Source: Roseibium denhamense
Lineage (GTDB): Bacteria; Pseudomonadota; Alphaproteobacteria; Rhizobiales; Stappiaceae
Length of the DNA stretch: 64,000 bases
Reading direction: 5' to 3'
Assembly: GCF_009711415.1 (NCBI RefSeq)
Contig: NZ_SMLZ01000108.1
Location: 150,082-214,081, forward strand
Position 1 is the first letter of the stretch. Each line of letters starts with the position of its first letter. The position numbers were made by a program, and so were the translations under genes. A model generated the notes under the pieces. It searched no databases and was not told the DNA's origin. It worked only from the letters and a program-made list of their open reading frames with translations. Positions 43,766-54,324 of the stretch are shown here, piece after piece.

Positions 43766-44785
43766 ATGGCTCTGCAAGATTGGCACCCACCGCACCATAT
43801 AGACCGACACGGCCAGCCAGAAGGCAGACGCTCCTCACCTGGGCGCCCGAAACCGCCGGCGCATACGAACCGGAACATCATGTATCTGGTCCCGTCGGCG
43901 AGCACCGATGAAGCAACGGACAATATCGGCGCGTTCTTCCGCCTTGGGGAGTATTCCCAGACCGAACGGAACGCTGTCGAGAACGACCACGAAAGTGAAC
44001 TGTTTCCCGCGCAGCATATTGAAGACGAAGACGACCAGACCGGCATATACACCAACGCTGCCGGCGGATCACAAGGCATCATGCTCGCCTGTGACGGCCG
44101 CATTCTCGTGAAAGCTGCCGAGCGCATGTATCTTGAGACCGGCGACTACCACCAGAAGGTCAATGGTGATTACACCCAGGACGTAGAAGGTGCCTACACG
44201 AGTGTTGTGAAGGACAATATCGACATTTCGTCCGAGGACGGGCAGATCAAGATCCAGAGCGCCAACAACAAGCCTCTCAAGCTGAAAGCAGGAGACGGCT
44301 CCGGGAAGCTCGAAATAAAAGCCAAGGATGAAGAAAAGAACATCAAGGGCGAGTCCGAACACACGTACCACAAGTGGCACACGATCAAGTACAAGGACTC
44401 CTATGAGAGCCACAAATTCGGCTGGGATTTCAATTCCATCTACGGCTTCGCTATGACAACCTATTACGGAAGCAAGATGGAGTCGCTCTACGGTCTTCGG
44501 ATGCAGTTCGACAAATTCAACTTCTTGTCCGATTGGGTCTCCTTCAACTGGAAGGGCACACAAATCGACCTTAAGGGCATCGTCATGAAGAAGATCACCG
44601 CCAAGTTCGGCAAGTCCGATTGCTCGGCTGAGTGGGATGAGATCATGGTTGGTTTGCAGGGTTTGAAGGCAGAGGCCACCCGCCTCGAGGCCAAGCGCAA
44701 GGAACTGGCCGTTCAAAGCGGCAACGTTGATCTGAAGAATCACAGCACCGGTGCGCGGCTGGTCGGTATCGAGTGCGTCCTTTAA
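43766..44785 (+). CDS. hypothetical protein with spike-like beta repeats (VgrG/gp5 C-terminal type)
   Basis: A 339-residue protein I cannot name. Residues 1-50 are basic and proline/histidine-rich. Residues 103-190 contain short repeats of alternating beta pattern (LETGDYHQKVNGDYTQDVEG, then ISSEDGQIKIQS) that resemble the VxG-type repeats forming the trimeric needle of phage gp5 and VgrG C-termini. Residues 200-290 are rich in Tyr, Trp and Lys, and 296-317 looks like a short coiled coil. There is no signal peptide, gp27-like base, PAAR or other T6SS gene here, so it would be an orphan or cargo-like piece. GGAG lies 8 bases before the ATG. It is alone on plus in a minus-strand region. Confidence 0.6.
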   Translation: MALQDWHPPHHIDRHGQPEGRRSSPGRPKPPAHTNRNIMYLVPSASTDEATDNIGAFFRLGEYSQTERNAVENDHESELFPAQHIEDEDDQTGIYTNAAGGSQGIMLACDGRILVKAAERMYLETGDYHQKVNGDYTQDVEGAYTSVVKDNIDISSEDGQIKIQSANNKPLKLKAGDGSGKLEIKAKDEEKNIKGESEHTYHKWHTIKYKDSYESHKFGWDFNSIYGFAMTTYYGSKMESLYGLRMQFDKFNFLSDWVSFNWKGTQIDLKGIVMKKITAKFGKSDCSAEWDEIMVGLQGLKAEATRLEAKRKELAVQSGNVDLKNHSTGARLVGIECVL

Positions 44786-44808
44786 CAGCGATCACGCAGC
44801 TAGATGAC

Positions 44809-44842
44809 AAAAGGGGAATGGCTCAGCCATTCCCCTTTTTTA
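44809..44842. terminator. intrinsic terminator of the spike-like gene
   Basis: Fifteen-base arms AAAAGGGGAATGGCT (44809-44823) and AGCCATTCCCCTTTT (44825-44839) pair perfectly and run into TTTAT on plus. On minus the arm ends in TTTT, so it may also serve the DUF1467 gene, which ends 70 bp away. Confidence 0.9.
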
Positions 44843-44909
44843 TTTGCCGGGTTCGCACAAGATCCCTGGCCAGCCTTGCAGACTTTGACGTCCGGCAGAC
44901 CTCACGTCA

Positions 44910-45182
44910 TTACAATTGGCTCGGCGGCACAAAAAACGGAATGTCATCCAGGCCGAACCCGGATGCGCGAACCCACATATAGAAACTGAACAACACACTG
45001 GTCACAATAGTTGTCAGCAAGATGACCCGCAGCAGCTGCGGCTTTTCCGGTGCGCTGGCTTCCGAGCCCGGGATGACGTCCCCTGCCTCTTCCTGGGTCC
45101 GGCGCAGTCCAAAGGGCAGCATCGCAAAGAGTACGATCCACCACATCATGAAAAACAGGGCCAGGCTGAAAGCGATCGACAT
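44910..45182 (-). CDS. DUF1467 family membrane protein
   Basis: A 90-residue protein with two hydrophobic helices (about 4-24 and 52-72) separated by a short acidic loop. The N-terminus MSIAFSLALFFMMWWIVLF and the PFGLRRTQEE segment are characteristic of DUF1467, a family restricted to alphaproteobacteria and found between mce and proS. Its function is unknown. It starts one base after the mce stop, so the two are co-translated. Here 2 kb of extra sequence separates it from proS. Confidence 0.88.
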   Translation of the reverse strand: MSIAFSLALFFMMWWIVLFAMLPFGLRRTQEEAGDVIPGSEASAPEKPQLLRVILLTTIVTSVLFSFYMWVRASGFGLDDIPFFVPPSQL

Positions 45183-45183
45183 G

Positions 45184-45588
45184 TTAGGCCTCTTCTAATT
45201 CCGTTAGTGTCCCGAGGAAGTCCTTCGTGTGCAGAAACAAGACCGGCTTGCCATGGGCACCGATCTTGGGCTCGCCATCGCCAAGCACCCGGGCCCCATC
45301 GGCGACAAGCTTGTCACGGGCCGCTTTGATATCATCGACCTCGTAGCAAACGTGATGAATTCCACCCGACGGATTCTTTTCCAGGAACTTGGCAATCGGG
45401 GAATTCTCTCCCAGCGGCTCCAGCAGCTCGATCTTTGTGTTCGGCAAGTTAATGAACACCGTGCTGACACCATGATCGGGCTGGGCTTCCTTCGCTGAAA
45501 CCTCAGCTCCAAGCGTATCGCGGTAAACAGCTGTGGCAGCTTCAATATCCGACACGGCAATGGCAACGTGATTAAGACGACCAATCAT
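45184..45588 (-). CDS. mce: methylmalonyl-CoA epimerase
   Basis: A 134-residue vicinal-oxygen-chelate protein with two beta-alpha-beta-beta-beta modules. The metal-binding histidine is in RLNHVAIAV (His7) and a second lies in GGIHHVCYEV, with a glutamate in LTELEEA at the end. It interconverts (2S)- and (2R)-methylmalonyl-CoA for propionate catabolism. It lies between rnj and DUF1467, its normal place in these genomes; no methylmalonyl-CoA mutase is in the window. Confidence 0.94.
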   Translation of the reverse strand: MIGRLNHVAIAVSDIEAATAVYRDTLGAEVSAKEAQPDHGVSTVFINLPNTKIELLEPLGENSPIAKFLEKNPSGGIHHVCYEVDDIKAARDKLVADGARVLGDGEPKIGAHGKPVLFLHTKDFLGTLTELEEA

Positions 45589-45636
45589 ACCTTACATCCT
45601 CCATTGAAACCGCCCCGGACCATGGGCACGGCCTCC

Positions 45637-47316
45637 TTATAGCCGGGTCACCGTCACCTTGCAGAGCGTCTTTTTGCCCCAGACATCCAGGATCTCAGCG
45701 CGGGCAGCCTTTCGTGCGGCCTCCCCGATCAGATCCTTGTCTTTCCGGCGTGCCTTCGGGACGCTTTTGACCGCACCGGCAACCGCCTTCATCACAATGT
45801 CTTCCATCGGCTCGCCGTCATCATCGGTATCTGGAAGCCCAAGCAGGGTGACCGAAGGATCATCCAGCAAATCTCCCGCGCGGTTCACGACCAGTCCGAT
45901 GACCGCCGCCCCAGCATAGGAAAGCTTCCGGCGTTCCTTGACCCCCGTCACCTCCGGATCGTCGAGAATGTCGCCATCCTTGACCATGATGCCGAACGGA
46001 GCCTGGTCAATGACCCCGGCTTTACCGCTTACAAGACGAACGATGTCCCCGTTCTTGCCGCGCACCACCTCCGGAACACCGAGCTCCTTCGCAAACGCAG
46101 CATGAGCGCCAAGATGCAACGGTTCTCCATGAACCGGAAGTACGACTTTCGGCTGCACAAGCTTATAAAGCTGTTCCAGCTCGCCCCGCCGCGGATGGCC
46201 GGAGACATGCACAAGGGCATCCTTGTCGGTGATGATGTCTACATCGCCGTCTGCCAGATTGTTGAGGACTTCGCCAACCGCCTTTTCATTTCCGGGGATC
46301 GTCCGCGACGAAAAGATCACCATATCGCCTTTTGAAAGGGCGATGTTGCGGTGATCACCCGCTGCAATACGGGCAAGCGCCGCCCGGTTTTCCCCTTGGG
46401 ACCCGGTGCACAGCAGCACCACTTTGTCGCGCGGCAGATACCCGAAGGCTTCTTCATCATGGAAAGCCGGAAGACCTTCCAGATACCCCAGCTCTCCGGC
46501 AACCTCAATCACCCGGTGCATCGAGCGCCCGACGACAACTACGTTCCGGTCATTCGCGGCAGCAGCCTCGGCGATGGCCCGGATCCGGGCGACGTTGGAG
46601 GCGAAGGTCGTAACGGCAATACGGTGCTTTGCCTTGGCCATTACGGATTTCAATTCCTCCGCAACATCGGCTTCGCTGGGGCTTACGCCGTCCCGCACGG
46701 CGTTGGTGCTGTCACACACCAGCGCCATCACGCCCTCACGGCCGAGGGCGGCAAGCCGGTCCATATCAATCGGCAGGCCGACACCCGGCGTCGGATCGAT
46801 TTTCCAGTCCCCGGTGTGCAACACCAGTCCGGCCGGCGTTCTAATCGCCAGAGCACAGGGCTCGGGGATGGAATGCGCCATCGCCACGAATTCAACATCG
46901 AACGGTCCGATCTGATGCCGTTCGCCCTGTTTTACAATCGTAACCGGAATGTCTTCTGAACCGGGCTCGCTCTCGGCCTTTGCAGCTAAAAGACCTGCTG
47001 TGAAATCAGTGGCATAAACCGGTACCTTCAAGTAAGGCCACAAGTGAAGGATCGCCCCGTAGTGATCTTCATGGGCATGTGTGATCACCATGCCGACCAC
47101 ATTGTCGATCTCATCTTCCAGGAACTTGATATCCGGGACGACCACATCAATGCCCGGAAGGTCCGGTCCTGCAAAACTCACTCCGCAATCAACAATCAGC
47201 CAGGAGCGGTTCGCTTCGGGGCCAAACCCGTAAAGACCCAGGTTCATTCCGATTTCGCCAACCCCGCCAAGGGGTAAAAACACGATGTCATGCTCATTCG
47301 TTTTGGCCGAAGCCAT
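45637..47316 (-). CDS. rnj: ribonuclease J
   Basis: A 559-residue metallo-beta-lactamase/beta-CASP ribonuclease. The zinc motif is HAHEDH (80-85), with the later histidines in AMAHSIPEPCA and HTGDWKID. A beta-CASP domain (about 200-380) follows, with VHVSGHPRRGEL and a C-terminal domain after. It has 5'-to-3' exonuclease and endonuclease activity on RNA and matures 23S and 16S rRNA ends in alphaproteobacteria. It sits between birA and mce, spaced by about 45 bp on each side. Confidence 0.95.
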   Translation of the reverse strand: MASAKTNEHDIVFLPLGGVGEIGMNLGLYGFGPEANRSWLIVDCGVSFAGPDLPGIDVVVPDIKFLEDEIDNVVGMVITHAHEDHYGAILHLWPYLKVPVYATDFTAGLLAAKAESEPGSEDIPVTIVKQGERHQIGPFDVEFVAMAHSIPEPCALAIRTPAGLVLHTGDWKIDPTPGVGLPIDMDRLAALGREGVMALVCDSTNAVRDGVSPSEADVAEELKSVMAKAKHRIAVTTFASNVARIRAIAEAAAANDRNVVVVGRSMHRVIEVAGELGYLEGLPAFHDEEAFGYLPRDKVVLLCTGSQGENRAALARIAAGDHRNIALSKGDMVIFSSRTIPGNEKAVGEVLNNLADGDVDIITDKDALVHVSGHPRRGELEQLYKLVQPKVVLPVHGEPLHLGAHAAFAKELGVPEVVRGKNGDIVRLVSGKAGVIDQAPFGIMVKDGDILDDPEVTGVKERRKLSYAGAAVIGLVVNRAGDLLDDPSVTLLGLPDTDDDGEPMEDIVMKAVAGAVKSVPKARRKDKDLIGEAARKAARAEILDVWGKKTLCKVTVTRL

Positions 47317-47359
47317 GGATTGCTCCTCTCAAACCCTGTCTGCAGGAGCCATGTGCCGC

Positions 47360-48133
47360 CTAGTTTCCGGCCAAAAACACATCGCCCGCATAAATTGTCT
47401 GCACCCGGCCATCGTCCAGTTTCAAAACGAGGTGCCCGCGGGTGTCCAAATCCGTAAAGATACCGGTCACCTCTTCGTGCCCGGTACGCACTGTAATTTC
47501 CTTGCCTATATGGGCAGCGCGTTTCAGCCACGCGCGCCGGACAGGCTCGAAGCCGCCGGGCCCCTGCCAGGCTGCCAAGTGTCTCGCCACGCTTTCCGTG
47601 AGGCATTCAAACAATCGGTCGGCCGCAACTGGAAACCCGAGGCTTCTCAAATCCGTTGCCTGGTACATCGAAAGCGGCGGATGAGACATGCAGTTGACCC
47701 CTATACCAAGGACCACCGCGAGCCTGCCGTCACCCAGCGTTTCGGCCTCCAGGAGGATTCCAGATAGCTTAGCGCCTTCGACAAGAAGGTCGTTCGGCCA
47801 TTTCAAGCCTACCAGTTGGAGTGTTCCGGCTGCTTTGTCAACTGCTTCCGCCAGGGCCACTGCTGCAAGGAGGGGCAATTCGCCAATGCGATCGCGAGGT
47901 TCTGGATTGATCAGCAAGAGGCTGGCAAACAGATTTCCATTGGGCGAGTCCCAATCACGGCCCCGCCGGCCGCGTCCCGCCGTTTGGATATCCGCCCGGA
48001 TCCAAAGCCGGCCGGCATCCCCTGCCCGGGCCCTGTCGAACGCCAGAGTGTTGGAGGAGCCGACTTCAGCGTGGTGTTCAAGCCTGAAGCCCGGCGCACC
48101 TGGCGCCGGGCATTCGTTTTTTGGAATGTCCAT
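47360..48133 (-). CDS. birA: biotin-[acetyl-CoA-carboxylase] ligase
   Basis: A 257-residue class I biotin protein ligase. It lacks an N-terminal DNA-binding domain, so it should biotinylate AccB but not regulate genes. Motifs are VGSSNTLAF, QTAGRGRRGRDWDSPNGNLFASLLL (biotinyl-AMP loop, shown in part as GRGRRGRDW), KWPNDLLVEGAKLSGILLE (as KWPND) and the C-terminal SH3-like domain. The ATG at 48133 is chosen; the only earlier in-frame start is a TTG that abuts the nuoN stop. It is the first gene after the nuo operon. Confidence 0.94.
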   Translation of the reverse strand: MDIPKNECPAPGAPGFRLEHHAEVGSSNTLAFDRARAGDAGRLWIRADIQTAGRGRRGRDWDSPNGNLFASLLLINPEPRDRIGELPLLAAVALAEAVDKAAGTLQLVGLKWPNDLLVEGAKLSGILLEAETLGDGRLAVVLGIGVNCMSHPPLSMYQATDLRSLGFPVAADRLFECLTESVARHLAAWQGPGGFEPVRRAWLKRAAHIGKEITVRTGHEEVTGIFTDLDTRGHLVLKLDDGRVQTIYAGDVFLAGN

Positions 48134-48142
48134 GCGTCCCAA

Positions 48143-49579
48143 TTAAAACAGCGAACCGGCTGCTGCGGACGCGGCCGACACAACGGGTCCCGGCATCGCC
48201 CAGAAGAAGATCACAAAGATACCGGAGAGGGCCAGCACCACTTTCAGTTCGGCCGGCATGGGTTCGAAGCCCTCCACCGGCTCGTCAAAGAACATCACTT
48301 TGACAATCCGGAGGTAATAGTAACATCCGACAACCGATGCCAGGACACCAATGATCGCCAGCGGATAAAGGCCTGCTTCAACGGCTGCAGAAAAGACGAA
48401 CCATTTCCCGAAGAAGCCAACCAATGGCGGTATCCCGGCAAGAGAGAACATCAGCAGGGCCAAAACGATTGCCATGGGCAGATTGGTGGTTGCAAGCCCA
48501 GACAAGTCCGAAATTTCTTCGACCATGCCGTCCTTGCGGCGCATGGAGAGAATGCAGGCAAAGACACCGAGCGTCATGGCCAGATACGTGATCATGTAGA
48601 AGATCACGCCTTCGACGCCGGTCTGAGTACCAGCGGCCAGACCCACCAGGGCATATCCCATATGACCAATGGAGGAATACGCCATAAGTCTCTTCAGGTT
48701 ACGCTGGCCAATTGCCGCAAAAGCCCCAAGCACCATGGATGCAATGGCGACAAATACGACAATCTGCTGCCAATCCGAGGTAACCGGCTGAAAGGCGTCA
48801 ATCACGATCCGCACCAGCATGCCCATGGCAGCCACTTTTGGCGCGGCGGCCAAAAACGCGGTGACCGGGGTTGGCGCCCCCTCATAAACGTCGGGCGTCC
48901 ACATGTGGAACGGCACTGCGGAAATCTTGAACGCAAGACCGGCAAGGATAAAGGTCAGGCCGATGATAAAGCCGATGGAGGCCCCTTCCTCGTTCAGCGC
49001 ATGCGCAATGCCTTCGAAGGAAATCTGACCCGTGAAACCGTAAACCAGCGACATACCATAGAGCAGCATGCCGGAGGACAATGCGCCCAGCACGAAGTAC
49101 TTGAGGCCTGCTTCCGTTGAGCGGACGCTGTCACGATTGATGGCTGCGACCACGTAAAGCGCAAGGCTCTGCAATTCGAGCCCGAGATACAAGGCGATCA
49201 TGTCGTTTGCAGACAGCATGAGCATCATGCCCAGCGTCGCAAGCAGGATCAGGATCGGATACTCGAACTGGTCGAAGGCCTGGTTTTTCGCGTAGGCCCA
49301 GGACATCGCTATGGCAAAGAAGGACCCGATCAGGACCAACAGCTTCAGAAGATAAGCAAACTCATCAAGAATGAACGACCCGCCGAAGGTCACACCGAAA
49401 TTGGGCGCCAGCAGCAAGATTAGGAACGTGCCGCCAAGCAATCCCATGGCAACGCCGAAAACGGCATAGGTCACGCGCTTGCCGCCGAAGGCACCGACCA
49501 TGAGCAGGGCCATGGCTCCGAGGGCCAGGATGATCTCCGGCAGAACCGGCATAAGGTCTGGCAATTGGGTATCTGACAT
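48143..49579 (-). CDS. nuoN: NADH-quinone oxidoreductase subunit N
   Basis: A 478-residue antiporter-like membrane subunit of complex I with about 14 helices. [18 protein letters not shown] and [15 protein letters not shown] are typical of the NuoL/M/N fold, and lysines in mid-membrane helices are present. It is one of three proton-pumping modules. It is the last nuo gene, 23 bp after nuoM. Confidence 0.96.
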   Translation of the reverse strand: MSDTQLPDLMPVLPEIILALGAMALLMVGAFGGKRVTYAVFGVAMGLLGGTFLILLLAPNFGVTFGGSFILDEFAYLLKLLVLIGSFFAIAMSWAYAKNQAFDQFEYPILILLATLGMMLMLSANDMIALYLGLELQSLALYVVAAINRDSVRSTEAGLKYFVLGALSSGMLLYGMSLVYGFTGQISFEGIAHALNEEGASIGFIIGLTFILAGLAFKISAVPFHMWTPDVYEGAPTPVTAFLAAAPKVAAMGMLVRIVIDAFQPVTSDWQQIVVFVAIASMVLGAFAAIGQRNLKRLMAYSSIGHMGYALVGLAAGTQTGVEGVIFYMITYLAMTLGVFACILSMRRKDGMVEEISDLSGLATTNLPMAIVLALLMFSLAGIPPLVGFFGKWFVFSAAVEAGLYPLAIIGVLASVVGCYYYLRIVKVMFFDEPVEGFEPMPAELKVVLALSGIFVIFFWAMPGPVVSAASAAAGSLF

Positions 49580-49602
49580 AGCTCTGTCTTATCCTCGAAA
49601 CC

Positions 49603-51132
49603 TTAGTTGCCGACGGCAGCTGACGCCGCCGCATGTTGTGCGGCACCGGCAGCCTCAAGAGCCGCCGTATACTGATTGATGAGATTGTCGACCGCCCCTT
49701 GTGTGACGTCGAGAATGGCCATCGGATAGAAGCCGAAGAAAATCGTCAGCACGATCATCGGGATCAGGATCACCTTCTCGCGCAAATCAAGGTCCAGGAT
49801 CGACTTCAGGCTTTCTTTCTCAAGCGCGCCGAACACCACGCGCCGGTAAAGATAAAGCGCATAAGCGGCCGACAGGATGACGCCGGTGGTCGCGAAGACC
49901 GCGAGCCATGTGTTCACCTGGAAGGCGCCCATGAGTGTCAGGATTTCACCGACGAACCCGGAGGTTCCCGGCAGACCGACATTGGCCATCGTGAAAATCA
50001 GGAACGCAACCGCGTATTTCGGCATCCGGTTGACCAGTCCGCCATAAGCGGTGATCTCGCGGGTATGCATCCGGTCGTAAACCACGCCGACACAAAGGAA
50101 CAGCGCGCCCGAGACGATACCGTGCGAGAGCATCTGGAAGATGCCGCCCTGAACACCCTGCTCCGTCATCGTGAAGATACCCATCGTCACATAGCCCATG
50201 TGGGCGACGGACGAATAGGCAATCAGCTTTTTGATGTCTTCCTGAACCAGCGCGACAAGAGAGGTGTAGATGATCGCGACAACCGACAGCGTGAACACCA
50301 AAGGCGCGAACATGTCGGATGCGAGCGGGAACATGGGCAGCGAGAACCTCAAGAACCCGTAGCCGCCAAGTTTCAGGAGAATACCCGCCAGAATAACCGA
50401 TCCTGCCGTGGGGGCCTCCACGTGGGCATCGGGCAACCACGTGTGAACCGGCCACATCGGCATCTTAACGGCAAAGCTGGCAAAGAAGGCGAGCCAGAGC
50501 CAGGTCTGCATCTCGGCCGGGAACGGATGATCAAGCAGCGCTTGAATATCGGTCGTGCCCGCTTCCCAGTACATTGCCATGATGGCAATCAGCATCAGCA
50601 CAGAGCCGAGCAGCGTGTAGAGAAAGAACTTGTAGGACGCATAAACCCGGCGCTTGCCGCCCCAAACGCCGATGATCAGGAACATCGGAATGAGGCCGGC
50701 TTCGAAGAAGATGTAGAACACCACGATATCCAGCGCACAGAACACGCCGATCATCAGGGTTTCCAGCACCAGGAACGCGATCATGTATTCGCGGACGCGT
50801 TTCTGGACACTCTCCCAAGAGGCAAGGATACAGAAGGGCATCAGGAACGTCGTCAAGATGACGAAGAGGACCGAGATGCCATCAACACCCATCTTGTAGG
50901 TGATGTTACCGGCCAGCCATTGGCGTTCTTCAACAAACTGGAAGCCCGGGTTCGAGTAGTCAAAATAGAGCCAGATCACAAGCGACAGAATGAACGTGAT
51001 GGACGTTGTGACAAGCGCCACCATGCGCATAGCCCGCTTGCCATCCTCATCCTCGCCCCGAACGAGCAGAATGAACAGCACACCTAGCAAAGGCAGGAAT
51101 GTGGTGAGTGACAGAATTGGCCAATCAATCAT
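49603..51132 (-). CDS. nuoM: NADH-quinone oxidoreductase subunit M
   Basis: A 509-residue antiporter-like subunit. The N-terminal glutamate region ([10 protein letters not shown]), the [19 protein letters not shown] segment with the conserved lysine, and [15 protein letters not shown] identify it. It forms a proton channel in the distal membrane arm. Its start overlaps the nuoL stop by one base. Confidence 0.96.
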   Translation of the reverse strand: MIDWPILSLTTFLPLLGVLFILLVRGEDEDGKRAMRMVALVTTSITFILSLVIWLYFDYSNPGFQFVEERQWLAGNITYKMGVDGISVLFVILTTFLMPFCILASWESVQKRVREYMIAFLVLETLMIGVFCALDIVVFYIFFEAGLIPMFLIIGVWGGKRRVYASYKFFLYTLLGSVLMLIAIMAMYWEAGTTDIQALLDHPFPAEMQTWLWLAFFASFAVKMPMWPVHTWLPDAHVEAPTAGSVILAGILLKLGGYGFLRFSLPMFPLASDMFAPLVFTLSVVAIIYTSLVALVQEDIKKLIAYSSVAHMGYVTMGIFTMTEQGVQGGIFQMLSHGIVSGALFLCVGVVYDRMHTREITAYGGLVNRMPKYAVAFLIFTMANVGLPGTSGFVGEILTLMGAFQVNTWLAVFATTGVILSAAYALYLYRRVVFGALEKESLKSILDLDLREKVILIPMIVLTIFFGFYPMAILDVTQGAVDNLINQYTAALEAAGAAQHAAASAAVGN

Positions 51133-53201
51133 TAGTGTACACCCCCGCCGGTGCCGGCTCCGGTGAACATTGACCAGGTGATCAGCGCGGCCACCCCGAT
51201 CAACATGGCAAATGCATAGTGGTAAAGATATCCGGTTTGCAGTTTGACAACCCAGGCTGTCAGGCCCTGGACCCGGCCGGCAACGCCGTTCGGTCCAAAC
51301 CCGTCAATCACTGTACCGTCGCCCTTCTTCCAGAGAACACGGCCAAGCCACATGGACGGCCGGACGAAGATGAAATCGTACAGCTCATCGAAGTACCACT
51401 TGTTCAAGAGGAACTGGTAGAGGCCAGAATGGCGCTCCGCGAGCCGTTTCGGCAGATCCGGCGAGCGGATATAGAAAATATAGGCAACCACAAGACCGCC
51501 AACCATCATGACAAACGGCGACAAGCGGACCCATGCCGGGACATAGTGCATGTCATGCAGCACATGATTGGCACCAAATGCGGGAAGGGTTCCGGCCCAG
51601 AAGGCCTCGTAGGCCTCTTCGGAGTAGAAGAACGAGCTGTAGAACACCACACCCGCCAGGACAGCACCGACCGACAGAATGAACAGCGGCACCGTCATGA
51701 CCAGCGGCGATTCATGAATATGTTTCATCACGTCCACAGGTGCCCGCGGCTTTCCGTGGAAAGTCATGAAGGTCAAACGCCAGGAATAAAAGGACGTCAG
51801 AGCTGCTGCCGCAACGGTCATCCAGAACCCGTAAAGGGCAATCGAGTTAGCGTGATCACCCGAACCGGCAGCATATGCGGCCTCGATAATCGCGTCCTTG
51901 GAGACGAAGCCCGCAAACCCGAAATGGGTGAACGGAATACCCACACCTGTAAGCGCCAGCGTGCCGATCATCATCGTCCAATAGGTGATCGGTATATGCT
52001 TGCGCAGGCCGCCCATCTTGCGCATGTCCTGCTCGTCCGACACGGCGTGGATGACCGAGCCAGCGCACAGGAACAACAGCGCCTTGAAAAAGGCGTGCGT
52101 GAACAGATGGAAGATCGCGATTGAATAGGCGCCAATCCCCAGTGCCACGAACATGTAGCCGAGCTGGGAACAGGTTGAATAGGCGATCACCCGCTTAATG
52201 TCGTTTTGAACGAGGCCGACCGTGGCTGCAAAGAAGGCCGTCGTTGCCCCGAAGAAGATGACGACGGTGAGTGCAACATCTGAGGTTTCAAACAGCGGCG
52301 ACAGCCGCGCAACCATGAACACACCAGCGGTCACCATGGTCGCCGCGTGAATGAGTGCCGAGACGGGTGTCGGGCCTTCCATCGCATCCGGCAACCAAGT
52401 GTGCAGCAGGAATTGTGCTGACTTGCCCATGGCCCCCATGAAGAGCAGCAGGCACACAATGGTCATCGCGGTTTCAATGCTGACATTGTAACCGAGGAAG
52501 TTCATCGCTGTGTGGGCTGCTATGGCCCCGGCGTCGCCGGCAGCCGCCGCACCGGCTGTTGCCAGCATGGCATGCTCTTCTGCGCCGATCCCGGCAGCCG
52601 ATGCGAAGATCTGTTCGAACTCGACGCTTCCAAACAGGAAGAATACGCCGAAAATGCCGAGCGCGAAGCCGAAATCACCGACGCGGTTGACGACGAAAGC
52701 CTTCATCGCGGCCGCATTCGCCGATGGCTTTTTGTACCAGAACCCAATCAGAAGATAGGAGGCAAGGCCTACGCCCTCCCAGCCGAAGAACATCTGCAGC
52801 AGGTTGTCGGCGGTCACCAGCGTCAGCATGGCGAACGTGAACAGGGACAGATAGGCAAAGAAGCGCGGCCGGTGCGGATCGTGGTGCATATAGCCGATCG
52901 AATAAACGTGCACGAGTGCCGAGACGGAGTTGACCACAATCAGCATGACCGCGGTTAGGGTATCCACCCGGATCGACCAGGAGACCTGCAGGTCCCCGGC
53001 GTTCATCCAGCGGAATAGCTCAACAACCTGCGCTTCCGAGCCGCCCAGCCAGAAGCCGAAGAACGCAACCCAGGACAGAAGAGCAGCCAGGATCACAAGA
53101 CCGCTGGTGACATATTCCGAAGCTTTGGCGCCTATCGATTTGCCGAACAGTCCGGCAATCAGGAAGCCGATCAACGGCAGGAACAGAATTGCGGAATACA
53201 T
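51132..53201 (-). CDS. nuoL: NADH-quinone oxidoreductase subunit L
   Basis: A 689-residue antiporter-like subunit at the tip of the membrane arm. [42 protein letters not shown] (as [19 protein letters not shown]) and [12 protein letters not shown] are diagnostic. The long C-terminus includes the lateral helix that runs back along the arm and a final membrane helix. It follows nuoK by 6 bp. Confidence 0.97.
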   Translation of the reverse strand: MYSAILFLPLIGFLIAGLFGKSIGAKASEYVTSGLVILAALLSWVAFFGFWLGGSEAQVVELFRWMNAGDLQVSWSIRVDTLTAVMLIVVNSVSALVHVYSIGYMHHDPHRPRFFAYLSLFTFAMLTLVTADNLLQMFFGWEGVGLASYLLIGFWYKKPSANAAAMKAFVVNRVGDFGFALGIFGVFFLFGSVEFEQIFASAAGIGAEEHAMLATAGAAAAGDAGAIAAHTAMNFLGYNVSIETAMTIVCLLLFMGAMGKSAQFLLHTWLPDAMEGPTPVSALIHAATMVTAGVFMVARLSPLFETSDVALTVVIFFGATTAFFAATVGLVQNDIKRVIAYSTCSQLGYMFVALGIGAYSIAIFHLFTHAFFKALLFLCAGSVIHAVSDEQDMRKMGGLRKHIPITYWTMMIGTLALTGVGIPFTHFGFAGFVSKDAIIEAAYAAGSGDHANSIALYGFWMTVAAAALTSFYSWRLTFMTFHGKPRAPVDVMKHIHESPLVMTVPLFILSVGAVLAGVVFYSSFFYSEEAYEAFWAGTLPAFGANHVLHDMHYVPAWVRLSPFVMMVGGLVVAYIFYIRSPDLPKRLAERHSGLYQFLLNKWYFDELYDFIFVRPSMWLGRVLWKKGDGTVIDGFGPNGVAGRVQGLTAWVVKLQTGYLYHYAFAMLIGVAALITWSMFTGAGTGGGVH

Positions 53202-53207
53202 CAGCCC

Positions 53208-53516
53208 CTAGCCTTTCATCACGTTGACGTCTTCCACGGCGATGGAGCCGCGGTTTCGGTGGAATACGACCAGGATGGCAAGGCCGATGGCCGCTTCAGC
53301 AGCCGCGACTGTCAGAACCAGCATGGTGAAGATCTGGCCCATCATGTCCCCGAGAAAATGAGAAAAGGCGACGAAGTTGATGTTCACCGAAAGCAGAAGC
53401 AGCTCGACCGACATCAAGATGACAATCACGTTCTTCCGGTTCAAAAAGATACCGAAGATCCCGATCGTGAACAAAATCGCCGCGACCGAAAGGTAGTGCG
53501 ACAGACCGATTTCCAT
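53208..53516 (-). CDS. nuoK: NADH-quinone oxidoreductase subunit K
   Basis: A 102-residue, three-helix subunit of the standard length. Conserved glutamates used in proton transfer are in [12 protein letters not shown] and [11 protein letters not shown]. The start [14 protein letters not shown] at 53516 is family-like with GAGGCG upstream; a longer in-frame reading to 53597 would be charged and not family-like. Confidence 0.96.
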   Translation of the reverse strand: MEIGLSHYLSVAAILFTIGIFGIFLNRKNVIVILMSVELLLLSVNINFVAFSHFLGDMMGQIFTMLVLTVAAAEAAIGLAILVVFHRNRGSIAVEDVNVMKG

Positions 53517-53618
53517 GGGCGCCTCGCCGTGCTCCCCTCGTATTACCCCAACCCGGGGCCGCACGGAGGAGCGTGCAGGCACCAGGACAACTCTCAAAGA
53601 CCGCAGAACGTATCTGCG

Positions 53619-54233
53619 TCAGATCCCTTTTCCAGTCTCGACCTTCCGCACTTCCACGGCGTCCTCGCGGGTGCGGCCGACCTGTGTCGGAATATCCTGG
53701 CGCTTGACGTTCGACTTGTGGCGGAGAGTCAGCACGATCGCACCGATCATTGCCACCAGAAGCACAAGTCCTGCGACCTGGAAGAAGTAGATGTATTTCG
53801 TGTAAAGCACCGATCCGATGGCCTGGATGTTCGGCGTCTCGTTCAACGACGGCATGGGCTCAGCGCCCTGCCCCAAAATTTCAGGTGCGATCACCCACGC
53901 GCCCAAGCCCATGAGCAATTCAACCAGCAGGATCAAACCGATCAGGCTGCCGATGGGCAGGTACTGCAGGAAGCCCTGACGCAGCTCCACGAAGTCCACA
54001 TCGAGCATCATCACCACGAACAGGAACAGCACCGCGACCGCGCCGACATAAACAACCACGAGCAGCAGTGCGAGATATTCGGCACCGAGCAGAATGAAGA
54101 GCCCGGCGGAATTAACGAAAGCCAGAATCAGAAAGAGCACCGACGTCACCGGATTGCGCGCGGCGATGACCATAAAGCCGGACGCCACCGTTACTCCGGC
54201 AAACAGGTAAAAGAAGAGGGCTTTCAGGATCAT
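53619..54233 (-). CDS. nuoJ: NADH-quinone oxidoreductase subunit J
   Basis: A 204-residue subunit with five predicted helices. LLGAEYLALLLVVVYVGAVAVLFLFVVM (as EYLALLLVVVYVGAVAVLF) is the most conserved segment, including the pi-bulge helix that couples quinone chemistry to pumping. It lies 102 bp before nuoK and 91 bp after nuoI; both gaps are larger than others in the operon and hold no visible gene. Confidence 0.96.
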   Translation of the reverse strand: MILKALFFYLFAGVTVASGFMVIAARNPVTSVLFLILAFVNSAGLFILLGAEYLALLLVVVYVGAVAVLFLFVVMMLDVDFVELRQGFLQYLPIGSLIGLILLVELLMGLGAWVIAPEILGQGAEPMPSLNETPNIQAIGSVLYTKYIYFFQVAGLVLLVAMIGAIVLTLRHKSNVKRQDIPTQVGRTREDAVEVRKVETGKGI

Positions 54234-54324
54234 TTCAAAGACCTGCTTGTCGAGTGGCCGTGTGGCCTTTAAGTGCGGGTCCCGGCCGAATTGCCGGGAT
54301 GTTTAAGAGGATACGGTTGCGTTC

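Noticed and set aside
49633..51087. Plus-strand frames opposite nuoM and nuoF (also 58311-59804)
   Set aside because: Both mirror highly conserved nuo genes and encode low-complexity charged sequence typical of antisense frames.
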